In this document: piece after piece, positions 41,131 through 50,668 of the stretch | Layout: every line of letters begins with the position of its first letter | How positions within the stretch are numbered: position 1 is the stretch's first letter | Origin: a virus | Length of the DNA stretch: 64,000 nt | Direction: 5' to 3' (one strand) | Virus record (IMG/VR): IMGVR_UViG_3300017971_000264 | Location: 1-64,000 of that record | The notes under the pieces: generated by a model | Told to the model about the DNA's origin: nothing | Database searches by the model: none | The model's input: the letters and a program-made list of their open reading frames with translations, nothing else | Translations under genes and position numbers: made by a program

Positions 41131-41733
41131 ATGGGTGGACCGAATACAGGATTTGACGGCGACAATTTTGAGGGATCTGGTCTCTTTGGCTTGTACGCCG
41201 GGATAGTAGTAAACAGAGACGACCCGGAGAAGCTCAGCCGAGTCAAGGTAGAGATCCCAGGGATCATCGACGGAGAGTCTGCATGGGCGCTTCCGGAAGG
41301 AGGCGGAGCAGCACAGTGGGGCAAGAATGCGGTTCCGCCACTTGGATGCGATGTGTTTGTGCAGTTCGTGAACGGCAGGGAGAATAGACCGGTGTACCGA
41401 GCGGCGGCACACGGAAAGCCTGGAGGAACATCGGAAGCGTTCCCAGAGCATGAAGCTCCGGATGTGAGCGTCTTCGGCATCGGGCCGTTCAGGCTGGTCA
41501 TCGACAATAGGGAAATCGAAGGGCAGCCGAAGACTGCCAGGGCGAAAATAGTCAGAGATGTCAACGGTACAGAGGAAGACGTGGCGTGGGTAGAGTTCAA
41601 TTACGATGACAACTCGATTCACATCTATGCCGACTCGGCCATTGGGCTTGAGGCAGCGATCATCGATCTGAATTCGCCACAGGTCCAGCTCAACGGTAGG
41701 CAGGTGATGCCCACCAGTAGGCCGGTGAACTAA
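41131..41733 (+). CDS. Baseplate spike, gpV/gp5-type OB-fold
   Basis: Encodes 200 residues. 'LYAGIVVNRDDPEKLSRVKV', 'ALPEGGGAAQWGKNAVPPLG', then 'DVFVQFVNGRENRPVYRAAA' is the OB-fold of gp5/gpV spikes. After it, beta strands lead to a C-terminal end 'PQVQLNGRQVMPTSRPVN' resembling a short beta-helix needle. No lysozyme domain. Pierces or contacts the outer host surface. Confidence 0.85.
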   Translation: MGGPNTGFDGDNFEGSGLFGLYAGIVVNRDDPEKLSRVKVEIPGIIDGESAWALPEGGGAAQWGKNAVPPLGCDVFVQFVNGRENRPVYRAAAHGKPGGTSEAFPEHEAPDVSVFGIGPFRLVIDNREIEGQPKTARAKIVRDVNGTEEDVAWVEFNYDDNSIHIYADSAIGLEAAIIDLNSPQVQLNGRQVMPTSRPVN

Positions 41734-42509
41734 TGGCATTCCCCCCAGAATCACTATGCATCGAGCTTCCGGACATCCCGACAGTGGATGACATCTGCTT
41801 CCCAGGAGGGTTCTGCCTGAGCTACATCTGGGATGCCATCGGAAAGATACCGACAGCGGCGGACATGAACATGGACTTCTTTTCGCAGATTGGTCCTGCG
41901 ATGTCCTTCTTGGCTCCGTTGTTCTCTGTCTTGGATACGGTGCTGGCGATCTTCCGGTGCGTGAAAGCCGTTCCGGATGCCATTACGTCGCTCGACCCCT
42001 CGGAACTGTTCAACTGTATGCCGGCGCTTGCAGAGCTGATTGACAAGCTGCTCGACCTGCTTCCGTACCTGAGCCTTCCGAAGATGGTGAAGGCGATCAT
42101 CAACAACCTGGCGGCGCTTTTGCGTAGCATCGCCATGGAGTTCGAGTATCTGAAGAGCCAGATACAGCGAATCATTGACCTGATTGACCGCGCTGCGGAC
42201 CTCGGAGACGTGAAAATGAACGGCTTCTTGGTCTGTGCGCAGGACAATACGAATAAAGGAATCCTCTCCACGGCGGAGGCCCTCAAGGGCATTGGAAGAA
42301 TCATATTGCTTGTGAATATTCTCATGCAGTTGTTCGGTGGACCGGAGATTCCTTGCTTTGGAGACCTCATTGAGGGCAATATATTGGAAGGTCTCGACTT
42401 TATTATCGATCTGCTCCTGGAGTTGGCCAATCTCTTGGCGGAGATTGCAGACTCGATACCAGACCCAGACTTCGCTCTGACGCTGGCCCTGGGAGAACAG
42501 AAATGCTAA
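41733..42509 (+). CDS. Hydrophobic, Cys-rich baseplate-region protein
   Basis: Encodes 258 residues. Several long hydrophobic helices ('AMSFLAPLFSVLDTVLAIF', 'ELIDKLLDLLPYLSLPKMVK', 'LDFIIDLLLELANLLAEIAD') and Cys scattered at regular intervals (about 8, 21, 27, 74, 92). The helices look amphipathic rather than membrane-spanning, and may form a bundle under the spike. No family recognised. Starts on the last base of the spike stop. Confidence 0.6.
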   Translation: MAFPPESLCIELPDIPTVDDICFPGGFCLSYIWDAIGKIPTAADMNMDFFSQIGPAMSFLAPLFSVLDTVLAIFRCVKAVPDAITSLDPSELFNCMPALAELIDKLLDLLPYLSLPKMVKAIINNLAALLRSIAMEFEYLKSQIQRIIDLIDRAADLGDVKMNGFLVCAQDNTNKGILSTAEALKGIGRIILLVNILMQLFGGPEIPCFGDLIEGNILEGLDFIIDLLLELANLLAEIADSIPDPDFALTLALGEQKC

Positions 42510-42521
42510 TCTGGAGACATC

Positions 42522-42947
42522 ATGGCAGAAGTCGACAAATTCGGACACGGGATTTTGTTCCCGTTTGTGAGGGATGAGAAAGGTGATTTCGCCAACGCTG
42601 GCGAGCTGGATTGCCTGTCATCCGACATAAGTATGCTTCTTGGTGTCATTGGCCCAAGCGTAGATGGCCCAGGTGAGTTGCCGTTCGCGACCGAGCTTGG
42701 TAGTCGCATTGTGGAGCTGAAACATAGGCAGATTCACAGCGATCTCACCAACGCGCTTGCGAGTCAGTACACTGGTGAGACGATTCGAAGGTGGGACAAC
42801 CGTGTTCGAGTCGGAAAGACCACGACACAGATTCTAGACCAGGGCGGCCAGGAGAACATGCTCCTGGTGAAGACAGTCGTAAAGCCGGTTGGATACAACT
42901 CAAACGAGAATACGATAGTCTCCGCCGAGGTGGAGCTGGAGGAATAG
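42522..42947 (+). CDS. Baseplate wedge protein, gp25-like
   Basis: Encodes 141 residues. 'GPGELPFATELGSRIVELKH', a helix, and 'TIRRWDNRVRVGKTTTQIL' match T4 gp25 / P2 gpW: the Glu-Leu-Pro...Gly-Ser-Arg motif and the later Arg-x-x-Val strand. It nucleates sheath polymerisation at the baseplate. Followed directly by the gpJ-like gene as in most myoviruses. Confidence 0.85.
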   Translation: MAEVDKFGHGILFPFVRDEKGDFANAGELDCLSSDISMLLGVIGPSVDGPGELPFATELGSRIVELKHRQIHSDLTNALASQYTGETIRRWDNRVRVGKTTTQILDQGGQENMLLVKTVVKPVGYNSNENTIVSAEVELEE

Positions 42948-44462
42948 ATGGCAATCTTCCCATCCCCATATGACAACTATTCGAGTCGAGACCAGGATTC
43001 GATTGAATCACGGATTTTCGATTTGATTTCAAGTGTTTTCCCGAAGTGGACGAACAGGCAGAGACACAACTTCGGAAACATCCTCGTAGGCGGGTTTTCG
43101 TTCGTCGGCGACTTACTCGGGTTCTACCTCGATAAGCTTGCGAGAGAGACCCGATGGATGACGGCCAAGATGCGGAAGAACGTCATCGCCTTGGCCAAGC
43201 TCATTGACTACAAGCTGCCTGGTGCCGGCGCTGCGACGGGAGACGTGAGGGTCATCCTCAAGAATGCGTCTGCTCTCAGCGGCACAGTCAATATCCCGGC
43301 AGGAACGATCATCCGGACGGTGGAGGTGACGGACCCGGTGAAGGGAGAGCTTCAGGCAGATCTCAACATCGTTGTCGCAACGGGCGAAATGACAGGCTCG
43401 TGGGAGCATAGCCTCACACAGAGTCCGCAGGTGGTAGCAAGTTCCGGACTTCCGGACTTTTCAATGTACTTGCCGTTTGGTCCCTACCTGGAGGACTCGG
43501 CGTCGGTATCAACGCCTACGCAGTCCCCATGGGAGGAGGTGGACAATTTCCTCCAAAGCAGGCCGACGGATCTCCACTACGTCGTGGGTGTAGATCATCT
43601 TGACCGTGCAACCATCACATTCGGAGACGGCAACCAAGGGGCTATCCCTGTTGGCAACGTGACCGTGAATTACAAGACCGGTGGAGGTATCGCAGGAAAC
43701 TTGGAACCAGGCGCGTTGACGGTAATTGAAGGAAACTTCGTAGACTCCAGCGGAAACAAGGCATACGTCGAAGCGTACAACGACGCAGACACGTCCGGAG
43801 GAGTTCCAAGGGAGGAAGTGAGCGCATCGAAAGTGAATGGCCCGGCGAGTCTTCGTGTGCAGACCAGGACGGTCTCAAGAGAGGACTACGAAATCAACGC
43901 CAAGCGTGTTGTAGGGGTTGGTCGAGCGCTGTTCCTCACGAGCAACGAACAGACCGGTATCGCCGAGAACAGGGGAAGGCTCTACATCATACCCTCCGAC
44001 GGAGGAACGCCGTCCACGGCCCTCAAGAACGCCGTGTACACGATGTGTACAGAGACCTACCCCAACACCACGACGTTCCAGTTCGAGGTGTTGGACCCGG
44101 TGTACAAGACCATAGACACGGAGGCGTGGATCTACCTGGCAGAGGGAGCAGATGCATCCACCGTGAAGACAGCCATCCAGGAGGCCCTGGAGGACTACTA
44201 CGAGCCGATGATGGCGGACGGTACCGAGAACCCCAATGTGGACTTCGGCTGGTACTACAAGGATGCTGACGGCAACCCCGCCGGCGAGATCGCATGGAGT
44301 GACATCTTCAACGTGGTGAGAGACGTCTCTGGAGTCCGTAAGGTGGAACCGACGAAGTTCCTCTTGAACGGATTGCAGAACGACGTGGCCATTGGGAATT
44401 GGCAGTTCCCAGCGAACGGCTCGTTGACTCTTATCAACGGAGACACAGGGACGGCAATGTAA
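42948..44462 (+). CDS. Baseplate J-like protein (gp6/gpJ-type)
   Basis: Encodes 504 residues. N-terminal 'YSSRDQDSIESRIFDLISSV', then 'SLGGASG'-type strands, 'TITFGDGNQGAIPVGNVTVN', 'VSREDYEINAKRVVGVGRAL', and a C-terminal 'ETYPNTTTFQFEVLDPVYK' segment match baseplate_J. Forms the wedge ring around the hub. Starts immediately after the gp25-like stop. Confidence 0.88.
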   Translation: MAIFPSPYDNYSSRDQDSIESRIFDLISSVFPKWTNRQRHNFGNILVGGFSFVGDLLGFYLDKLARETRWMTAKMRKNVIALAKLIDYKLPGAGAATGDVRVILKNASALSGTVNIPAGTIIRTVEVTDPVKGELQADLNIVVATGEMTGSWEHSLTQSPQVVASSGLPDFSMYLPFGPYLEDSASVSTPTQSPWEEVDNFLQSRPTDLHYVVGVDHLDRATITFGDGNQGAIPVGNVTVNYKTGGGIAGNLEPGALTVIEGNFVDSSGNKAYVEAYNDADTSGGVPREEVSASKVNGPASLRVQTRTVSREDYEINAKRVVGVGRALFLTSNEQTGIAENRGRLYIIPSDGGTPSTALKNAVYTMCTETYPNTTTFQFEVLDPVYKTIDTEAWIYLAEGADASTVKTAIQEALEDYYEPMMADGTENPNVDFGWYYKDADGNPAGEIAWSDIFNVVRDVSGVRKVEPTKFLLNGLQNDVAIGNWQFPANGSLTLINGDTGTAM

Positions 44463-45628
44463 TGGCAGATCCGATTGACAACGGTGACTTCTCAAACGCA
44501 GGTGCAGCTCAAGGTGAAGCTGCTGACTGGACTTGGGGACACGTCCAGGCCCAAGGTGGCTGGGCGCTGTTCAACGAGGCTCTACCTGCGTACGCCGCGT
44601 CGATGGAGAGCTTCGAAGCAGGCTGGGATGACAACGAGGACTGGATTGACGAGCTTGAGAATCTGATTGCGGCAGTCTTCAACGAAGGTGGTGGCCAGTA
44701 CGAGTCGACCCAAGAGAGCTTCGAGCTGTGGGACGGACTCCCGTGGAGGGACGATTTCACGACGACGGCGGCAGAGTGGACCTCTTGGTACAACGAACTT
44801 CACGGAGTTACGACATATCCTCTTTCGGAGGAGTCGTTCGATGAAGCATGGCTGAATGAGCCGCTGTCCACGGAGGCAGGCCCCAAGTGGATAGCAGGAA
44901 GCACTATGGGAGGTCGCCTGTTCAGCGATGCGCTCACGTTTCCGCTGATTGTTACGTCCAACAGGAACAAGATGTGGCTTTTCCGTGTCGATGATCTCGA
45001 CATCATGGAGATGACGGTAGCCGCAGGAGAATACAGCACAGCCGCCGCGCTGGCCGCTGCTCTCGACACAGCTCTCGACACAGCGTTTGGCGCTGCGACG
45101 AAGTCGTTGCAATTCGGTTCGTCCGGAGACGACATGATCTGGCTCGGCTGGGATGGAAGTGGAACTCACGCTGAGAATGTGTTGCTTTGCCATCCGGGCG
45201 ACGACAGGAAATCAAGAGACATTCGTGAGACCATCGGATTGAAGTCGCTGAGTCCCACGGGTGGAGCTGGAACGGTGTCTTTGCCGTTGGCCATTCTGAA
45301 CACCTTGCCGCCGGCGTCGCTGTCGACGGAAACATGGTGGGTAGATCAGTGGTCGCAGATCAGATACACGATAGAAACGGAACCGCGGAGTCTCTACGAC
45401 TTCGCTCTTGAGTATGCGAGAACCCCGGTGGTCTTCGACGACCCGGCAGACCCGTCCTACTTTGAGATGTTCACTCTCACGGGATGGTTTGGCGCAGGCA
45501 AGGTCTGGAAAGACCGTTACGACCCAGGGGATCTCACAGCAGCAGTTTTCAACGATTACGGGACAGGGACTCCGACGACGCTGGAAAGCTTCGAGGAGCT
45601 GTGGGACGAAGAGCCTTTCCCGTTCTAG
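44462..45628 (+). CDS. Repeat-containing baseplate/fibre candidate
   Basis: Encodes 388 residues. It contains four copies of Glu-Ser-Phe-Glu/Asp-x-x-Trp, at about residues 49, 85, 124 and the C-terminus. Two copies belong to a longer unit 'AAVFN..G.G...T.ESFE..WD..PF' that appears near residue 70 and at the very end. The middle (200-270) is a beta module with 'AGEYSTAAALAAALDTALDT'. It occupies the place of a second wedge or adhesin gene. No family recognised. Starts on the last base of the J-like stop. Confidence 0.6.
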   Translation: MADPIDNGDFSNAGAAQGEAADWTWGHVQAQGGWALFNEALPAYAASMESFEAGWDDNEDWIDELENLIAAVFNEGGGQYESTQESFELWDGLPWRDDFTTTAAEWTSWYNELHGVTTYPLSEESFDEAWLNEPLSTEAGPKWIAGSTMGGRLFSDALTFPLIVTSNRNKMWLFRVDDLDIMEMTVAAGEYSTAAALAAALDTALDTAFGAATKSLQFGSSGDDMIWLGWDGSGTHAENVLLCHPGDDRKSRDIRETIGLKSLSPTGGAGTVSLPLAILNTLPPASLSTETWWVDQWSQIRYTIETEPRSLYDFALEYARTPVVFDDPADPSYFEMFTLTGWFGAGKVWKDRYDPGDLTAAVFNDYGTGTPTTLESFEELWDEEPFPF

Positions 45629-45637
45629 GAGGATGAG

Positions 45638-46375
45638 ATGGGATACGCTGATTTCGCAGACGTTGGGTCATCGCTCTCAGAGGCGTCGCTTGCTCGCGGT
45701 GTGACAGCAGGAATCACCCCGCCGCCAGGCGGAGGCTCTTTTGTTTACGGGTACAACTCCCTGGATTCAGATGTTGTGGGCGCACACGGCAAGTACGTCG
45801 ACCGACCGGGGTTCACCCCCACCGGCAGCGGTCCAGCCACGGCGGACGGAGGCGGAGTCATCGCAGGTGTTCTCAAGAGGTATGCATCGTCCAACAACAC
45901 TGGCTTCACGCCGATGTTGTTCTTTGCCCTCCAGGGGTCGCCTCCGACAGTGAACGACATGGCATACATGATCGCGCTCTCGAACGAGGACCCGTATCGG
46001 ATTGTCCTTGCGAAAGGTGTCCTGGCGGCAGGCGTTCCGGGAGACGGAGAGGACATGACGGTCCTACGCCAATCCTCGGAGCAGTTCAGCATGGGCGATG
46101 ATCTGTATCATCACGTGCGACTCGAATGCATTGTGCAGCCGAATGCCGATGTGAAGCTCGTGGTGGAAGGCAACGACCTCACTGCCCATCCGCTTGGAAC
46201 GGCTCCGGACTGGCAGCCGATCCTCGGCATGGACGATTTCATTGACGACAGGCTCCAGATTGCCACGGGAAGCGCTCCGCTGCTCGGTGGGTACTGCGGG
46301 TTCGCGTTCGCAGTGAACAGGGCTTTGAACCGCCGAGGTGCCTTCGATGGCATCGAGGCATACAGGAACGACTAA
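45638..46375 (+). CDS. Hypothetical beta-rich tail protein
   Basis: Encodes 245 residues of largely beta structure ('DMAYMIALSNEDPYRIVLAK', 'HHVRLECIVQPNADVKLVVE', 'GGYCGFAFAVN'), the style of a lectin-like sandwich domain. Ser/Gly-rich N-terminus. AGGAGG precedes ATG. In the tail-tip cluster; may decorate the baseplate or bind host sugar. Function unproven. Confidence 0.55.
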   Translation: MGYADFADVGSSLSEASLARGVTAGITPPPGGGSFVYGYNSLDSDVVGAHGKYVDRPGFTPTGSGPATADGGGVIAGVLKRYASSNNTGFTPMLFFALQGSPPTVNDMAYMIALSNEDPYRIVLAKGVLAAGVPGDGEDMTVLRQSSEQFSMGDDLYHHVRLECIVQPNADVKLVVEGNDLTAHPLGTAPDWQPILGMDDFIDDRLQIATGSAPLLGGYCGFAFAVNRALNRRGAFDGIEAYRND

Positions 46376-47892
46376 TGACCGGATCGGGTGGATCTCCCAC
46401 GACGCTGGGAACGTGGTTTGAAAAGGGAAGAGGCGAGACCTCTGGACGTATCGAAGTTCCCAATAGCCCACGCCCGGCGCTTCTGGTGGCAGGGAATGTC
46501 GAGACATTCGACTTCTCGGGCAGTATCGAAGAGACACTGTTCGTGGAGGTGGGTGAGCTTGCGGCCCAGAAGATCACCTTCCCTGATTCAGTGTTCGTGT
46601 CTCCTGCGGCGGCTACTTCGGCAGAGGTTATTGCGAGGATCACCTCGGAGCTTGAAGGGGCGAAGGGGGTATCCATCTTCGGCGGAGGTCTTGGGATTGA
46701 ATCGGACGATTCAGGAAGCACCGCGAGAATCAAGGTCACCGGAGGAACGGCGAATGCCATCCTTGGCTTTAGCACGGATGAGGTTACGGGTTCAGATGTG
46801 AGCTACAAGTTCGTGCTGGGCAACGTCGACCCAATTGTTGCGCAGTTGACGATGGACGACTATGCCGAGATAAAGCAGGTTGTTGACCTGGACGGTGTAG
46901 ACCTGGTCGGTGCAACGATTCAAACGAGAGGAACGCCAGGACACACCTACACGGACCCTGTTGGATTGCAGGTGGACGACGATACACTGTTCTTTTTCCC
47001 GATGGACAGGGACATCAAGGGCGCGACGAATGCCGTTGCAAGTGGATGGGATCTGGAAGGCGTAGGAGAGATTGAGGCAACGGACGAGGACTATGCGCCA
47101 GTTGGACATAGAACGAAGTGCAGGTTGTTCCCACCGAACAACCCGGTAGGCTCCGGATCTGCGAAGCTCATCGCCTCGAACACGCCGCAGTACAACACCG
47201 CGACACAGAACAGGTACACGCTTCAGTGGTGGATGAACCTGGACCCAACTGGAGCGTACACTACTAGCTGGGGAGTAGATTTCCCCTTGTTCAAGATCGG
47301 CGGTGGCATCAAGGGAATCAGCCAAGGAGGCGGCATCGAAGTGTATCTTCTTGGGCAAGCTGGCGTCGGCGCATTGAACTGGTACATAGCTGTGACCCAC
47401 TACAGCGCCACAGGTGGTTCACACGGAACAAGCCTTGTTTACATGATTGCACCACAGTCAGGGTGGAGGTTCTGGTCGATTGTTTTCGACGCGACGTTGC
47501 CTGCCATGCAGGAGTTATCTCTTTACGAGGGTGCAGGAGTCTTGAGAGCCAATAACGGCGGCTTGTTCAACGATCCTATGGAGCCGTATCCGGAAGACTG
47601 GGCCATCGAAATGGGAGACCCTTCGTTCTTTGGGATGCTGGACCAGGTTCGATTGCAGAAGACTGCGAGAACCCAGTTGGAAATTATAGACGACTACCAA
47701 GCTTGTGTGGTTGACCCGGCGTCCTACGATATGGAGTGGCAGATGGCAATGCGCATCGACGGCACTCCCTATGTTCAGCGTGCCATTGGCGACACGGAGA
47801 ACCGCTTGTGGACTGACTTCAGGGCGCCTGTCAGGCGCGTTACTAGCTCGCGAGAGGTGGCCTTGCGTCTCCAGCTCGCTCAGAAGGTGTAG
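46375..47892 (+). CDS. Tail protein with shared module and lectin-like domain
   Basis: Encodes 505 residues. Residues about 43-140 carry a module found in the sheath and in the gpI-like protein ('FVSPAAATSAEVIARITSEL', 'ARIKVTGGTANAILGF'). From about 240 a concanavalin/LamG-type sandwich appears likely: 'LQWWMNLDPTGAYTTSWGVD', 'WRFWSIVFDATLPAMQELSL', and 'FFGMLDQVRLQKTARTQLEI'. Such proteins bind surface glycans. Starts on the last base of the previous stop. Confidence 0.6.
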   Translation: MTGSGGSPTTLGTWFEKGRGETSGRIEVPNSPRPALLVAGNVETFDFSGSIEETLFVEVGELAAQKITFPDSVFVSPAAATSAEVIARITSELEGAKGVSIFGGGLGIESDDSGSTARIKVTGGTANAILGFSTDEVTGSDVSYKFVLGNVDPIVAQLTMDDYAEIKQVVDLDGVDLVGATIQTRGTPGHTYTDPVGLQVDDDTLFFFPMDRDIKGATNAVASGWDLEGVGEIEATDEDYAPVGHRTKCRLFPPNNPVGSGSAKLIASNTPQYNTATQNRYTLQWWMNLDPTGAYTTSWGVDFPLFKIGGGIKGISQGGGIEVYLLGQAGVGALNWYIAVTHYSATGGSHGTSLVYMIAPQSGWRFWSIVFDATLPAMQELSLYEGAGVLRANNGGLFNDPMEPYPEDWAIEMGDPSFFGMLDQVRLQKTARTQLEIIDDYQACVVDPASYDMEWQMAMRIDGTPYVQRAIGDTENRLWTDFRAPVRRVTSSREVALRLQLAQKV

Positions 47893-47894
47893 CA

Positions 47895-49496
47895 ATGGGA
47901 ACGATGCCAAAAACAGGGATTCGGACTCCTGCGGAGTACACAGATCCTTTCAATGTAAATTTTGATGACGAACACGCCACGGACATCGACAACTGGGTGG
48001 ACGCCAACGCATCGGACAAGCTGCTTACCCTGGTGAAGACAGGAACCTTCGCGCTGGACGCGGCTGGAAATACACTCCACTTCCCGGAGTTCAAGATCTA
48101 CTCTGCGAGGTACGGAGACAACCTGGTTGTGAGCGCAGGGTCAGTGGCCATGAACAACGGCGAGATCGTTTACGTGGCCAACGTCCCGAGACCGTTCAAC
48201 GGCAACACGCTTGCGCTCGTAGCAGGTGCATGGCCAACGGCTGCTGATGGCGCGAGAGATGTCATCCCGGTAGCTGTGAGGAACGGCACTCAGCTCAGAG
48301 TGCTGATCCCTGAGATGAAACTCTCGGTGTCTCCGAGGATGCCAGACGGACGTGTTGACATCAGCTCGACCACGACGATTGACATTGCCGACAACGGCAA
48401 GGCCATCGTTATCGAGTCTGGGTACACGGCCACGCTTCCGGCGGCACAGGAAGGGTTGAATTTCTTCATTGCGAGCCAGGGACCGACGACGCCTGGAATT
48501 CTCGGAGTGCCGGCGCCTGGCCTTATCGGTTCGTACGGAAAGTTCTACCCGACGCCGTGGACAGCCATCCAGATCCCGAACCAGCCTGGGTATCTTCATG
48601 TGTCGGCGCAAGAGGTGTCTCCTGGTTCGTGGATGTGGTTCATGGCCAGTTGCGACATCGCTATCATCAACAATGCGGACACGAGCATGGTGTTCAACCC
48701 CTCGGTGGGAGACTATGCGAGGGAGTCTCATGAGCATGTTGCGAGCCAGGTCACGCCATGGGTCGATGACCCAACGAGCGACGACTCTCCAGAGAATGCC
48801 AACAACCTCATTGTGACGAACGATGCAGCGACGGCGAACCTTACCCATACGCTTATCAATGGAACGACGACCCAGAGCGAGGGAGCAAGAATCAGGTTCG
48901 TGCAAACGAATGCGACGTACTCGATTACGGTGAAGCCGCAGGCAAACGACTTGCTGCTTTGCCCGGATGGATTGGACACAGGCGATTCAGGAACACCATT
49001 CGTTGGACTTCGCTCGAAAGAGCAGTATGCAGAGCTGACGGTTGCGCTGGTAAAAGACACCGGCGGGACCGGGTCGGTGTGGGTTGTTGAATCGATGCGA
49101 GGATTATGGGAAGACGGTGTGTCTGGGATGCTGTACCGAGCTATGACCCCCTACAAGGACAATCGTAGCTCAGCAGAACAAGTGGTGGTTCCCGCCGGTG
49201 GCAATGTTGCTTTTACCATTGAAGCAGGAAATATCAAATCCGGCATCATGGAGCTGGTGAAGCTCTCGAAGGTGAGTGGGTTGTCCACGGACATCGTTTT
49301 CGAGATTCTGGACCAGACCGGCGGGACCATCTTGTATCAGACGAACAACGTAGATTTGCAGACTGCGGACTACGAAGACAGGAACCAGTGGTGGCTGGAG
49401 GTCAACACAGCCGGGGACCTGGCCTGTGAACTGAGAAACAATGACGGTGCGAACGCGATCACCATCGACGTTGTCGTTCGCCTCAAAGGAGATTAG
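47895..49496 (+). CDS. Hypothetical large tail-tip protein (533 aa)
   Basis: Encodes 533 residues of mostly beta structure with Thr/Asn-rich strands and few helices. Segments such as 'ISSTTTIDIADNGKAIVIES', 'NSYLR'-like turns and a C-terminal 'NGDGANAITIDVVVRL'-type strand fit virion surface proteins. No known family recognised. Located between the lectin-like gene and another tail gene. Confidence 0.55.
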   Translation: MGTMPKTGIRTPAEYTDPFNVNFDDEHATDIDNWVDANASDKLLTLVKTGTFALDAAGNTLHFPEFKIYSARYGDNLVVSAGSVAMNNGEIVYVANVPRPFNGNTLALVAGAWPTAADGARDVIPVAVRNGTQLRVLIPEMKLSVSPRMPDGRVDISSTTTIDIADNGKAIVIESGYTATLPAAQEGLNFFIASQGPTTPGILGVPAPGLIGSYGKFYPTPWTAIQIPNQPGYLHVSAQEVSPGSWMWFMASCDIAIINNADTSMVFNPSVGDYARESHEHVASQVTPWVDDPTSDDSPENANNLIVTNDAATANLTHTLINGTTTQSEGARIRFVQTNATYSITVKPQANDLLLCPDGLDTGDSGTPFVGLRSKEQYAELTVALVKDTGGTGSVWVVESMRGLWEDGVSGMLYRAMTPYKDNRSSAEQVVVPAGGNVAFTIEAGNIKSGIMELVKLSKVSGLSTDIVFEILDQTGGTILYQTNNVDLQTADYEDRNQWWLEVNTAGDLACELRNNDGANAITIDVVVRLKGD

Positions 49497-49498
49497 AA

Positions 49499-50479
49499 AT
49501 GGGACTGCCAACCCTTCAAAAAACCTGGAACTACGACGTTAACGAAATCCGAGATTTTGCTGCGGCGACAGACATCGAACGCGCTCGCGCACTCCTTTTC
49601 TACATGAAGGAGCAGTTGGTTGATTCTGGGAAGTGGGCTGTAGAGGCGTCGAGTGACGCTACGTCGTACAAGAATGTGGGCGACGCAGACCCGGACCTCT
49701 GGATCGACAAAGACGACCTGAACAGGGGTTCTACTACGAGATCATGGTGCATCCTTTACAACTCTACGCTGGGAGTATCGTTGTGTATCGATATGCAGGC
49801 GTCGTACGACTACCAGTGCGACGTCTACCTGGTGAAGGGACACTACAACGCTGATGGTCTCACCACCTCGAAGCCGACTTCGGCGAACACAGAGATCACC
49901 TATGCGAATACGTCGTCAGCGCTTGGGAGAGATGGAGGATCGACTCGCGTGGTATTGCACTCCATGTGGTCGACAGATGGAGAGTGCTTCAGGTTCTACG
50001 CGATCAGCAACGGTACCAACCCTGGCGTAGCAGCTTTCATCTTGGAGAAACCTTCGAATGCTCCGGATGGCTGGACGAACCCGATTATCTTCGACTGGAT
50101 CGGTGACTCCAACGATGAGACGTGGCCGACTCTTGCGAGGTGGTACACTGGGCTGAACATCTATGCGGAGGTCAACGGATCGATACACCAAATGTATGCG
50201 ACCGGTGAAGCGTGCGCTGATGGTAACGAGCCTATAACTCAAAGGGCAGACTGCAATCCTTCGGACCTGGATACTGGTGGAGGGTACCTGTTGCAACCGA
50301 TGGGCTTGTACGGAAAGGACCCAGGGATCAAAGGAAGCAACGGACGTCTTACGGACATTTGGTGGAGGCCCATTGAGATGGCGATATTCGACACGCTTCC
50401 GGATGATGGAACCAGGCAGTTCATCGCCGTTGGGAAAGTGATCTGGCCGTGGAACGGTTCAGTCCCGGTTTGGGGGTAA
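49499..50479 (+). CDS. Hypothetical tail-tip protein (326 aa)
   Basis: Encodes 326 residues. N-terminal helix ('IERARALLFYMKEQLVDSGK'), then beta-rich with aromatic strands ('TRSWCILYNSTLGVSLCIDM', 'GECFRFYAISNGTNPG') and a C-terminal 'RLTDIWWRPIEMAIFDTLPD' segment. The architecture resembles baseplate proteins of contractile systems, but I do not recognise the family. AAAGGAG close to the start. Confidence 0.55.
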   Translation: MGLPTLQKTWNYDVNEIRDFAAATDIERARALLFYMKEQLVDSGKWAVEASSDATSYKNVGDADPDLWIDKDDLNRGSTTRSWCILYNSTLGVSLCIDMQASYDYQCDVYLVKGHYNADGLTTSKPTSANTEITYANTSSALGRDGGSTRVVLHSMWSTDGECFRFYAISNGTNPGVAAFILEKPSNAPDGWTNPIIFDWIGDSNDETWPTLARWYTGLNIYAEVNGSIHQMYATGEACADGNEPITQRADCNPSDLDTGGGYLLQPMGLYGKDPGIKGSNGRLTDIWWRPIEMAIFDTLPDDGTRQFIAVGKVIWPWNGSVPVWG

Positions 50480-50482
50480 GAC

Positions 50483-50659
50483 ATGGCTGAGTGGGATGGA
50501 AGATCGATTGACTACCTTGGAGCGGACGCAGACAAGGAAGACTTCGAGACCAAACAGTACGAAGGGAACAAAGGCTTTGGCCTTGGCGACCCAGGAACCA
50601 TCGACGGCGGTGGAGAGGAGGTTCGGCTGGTACCGAAGCTCATCCGTGTGACGCCGTAA
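50483..50659 (+). CDS. Small 58-residue protein in tail cluster
   Basis: Translated by hand: 58 residues, MAEWDGRSIDYLGADADKED to the end LVPKLIRVTP; acidic in the middle, Gly-rich. TAAG and GGGGG just upstream; ATG 50483 follows the previous stop by three bases. It fills the gap between two confident tail genes, so is likely real, possibly a linker or baseplate peptide. Confidence 0.5.
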   Translation: MAEWDGRSIDYLGADADKEDFETKQYEGNKGFGLGDPGTIDGGGEEVRLVPKLIRVTP

Positions 50660-50668
50660 GGAGAAGAC

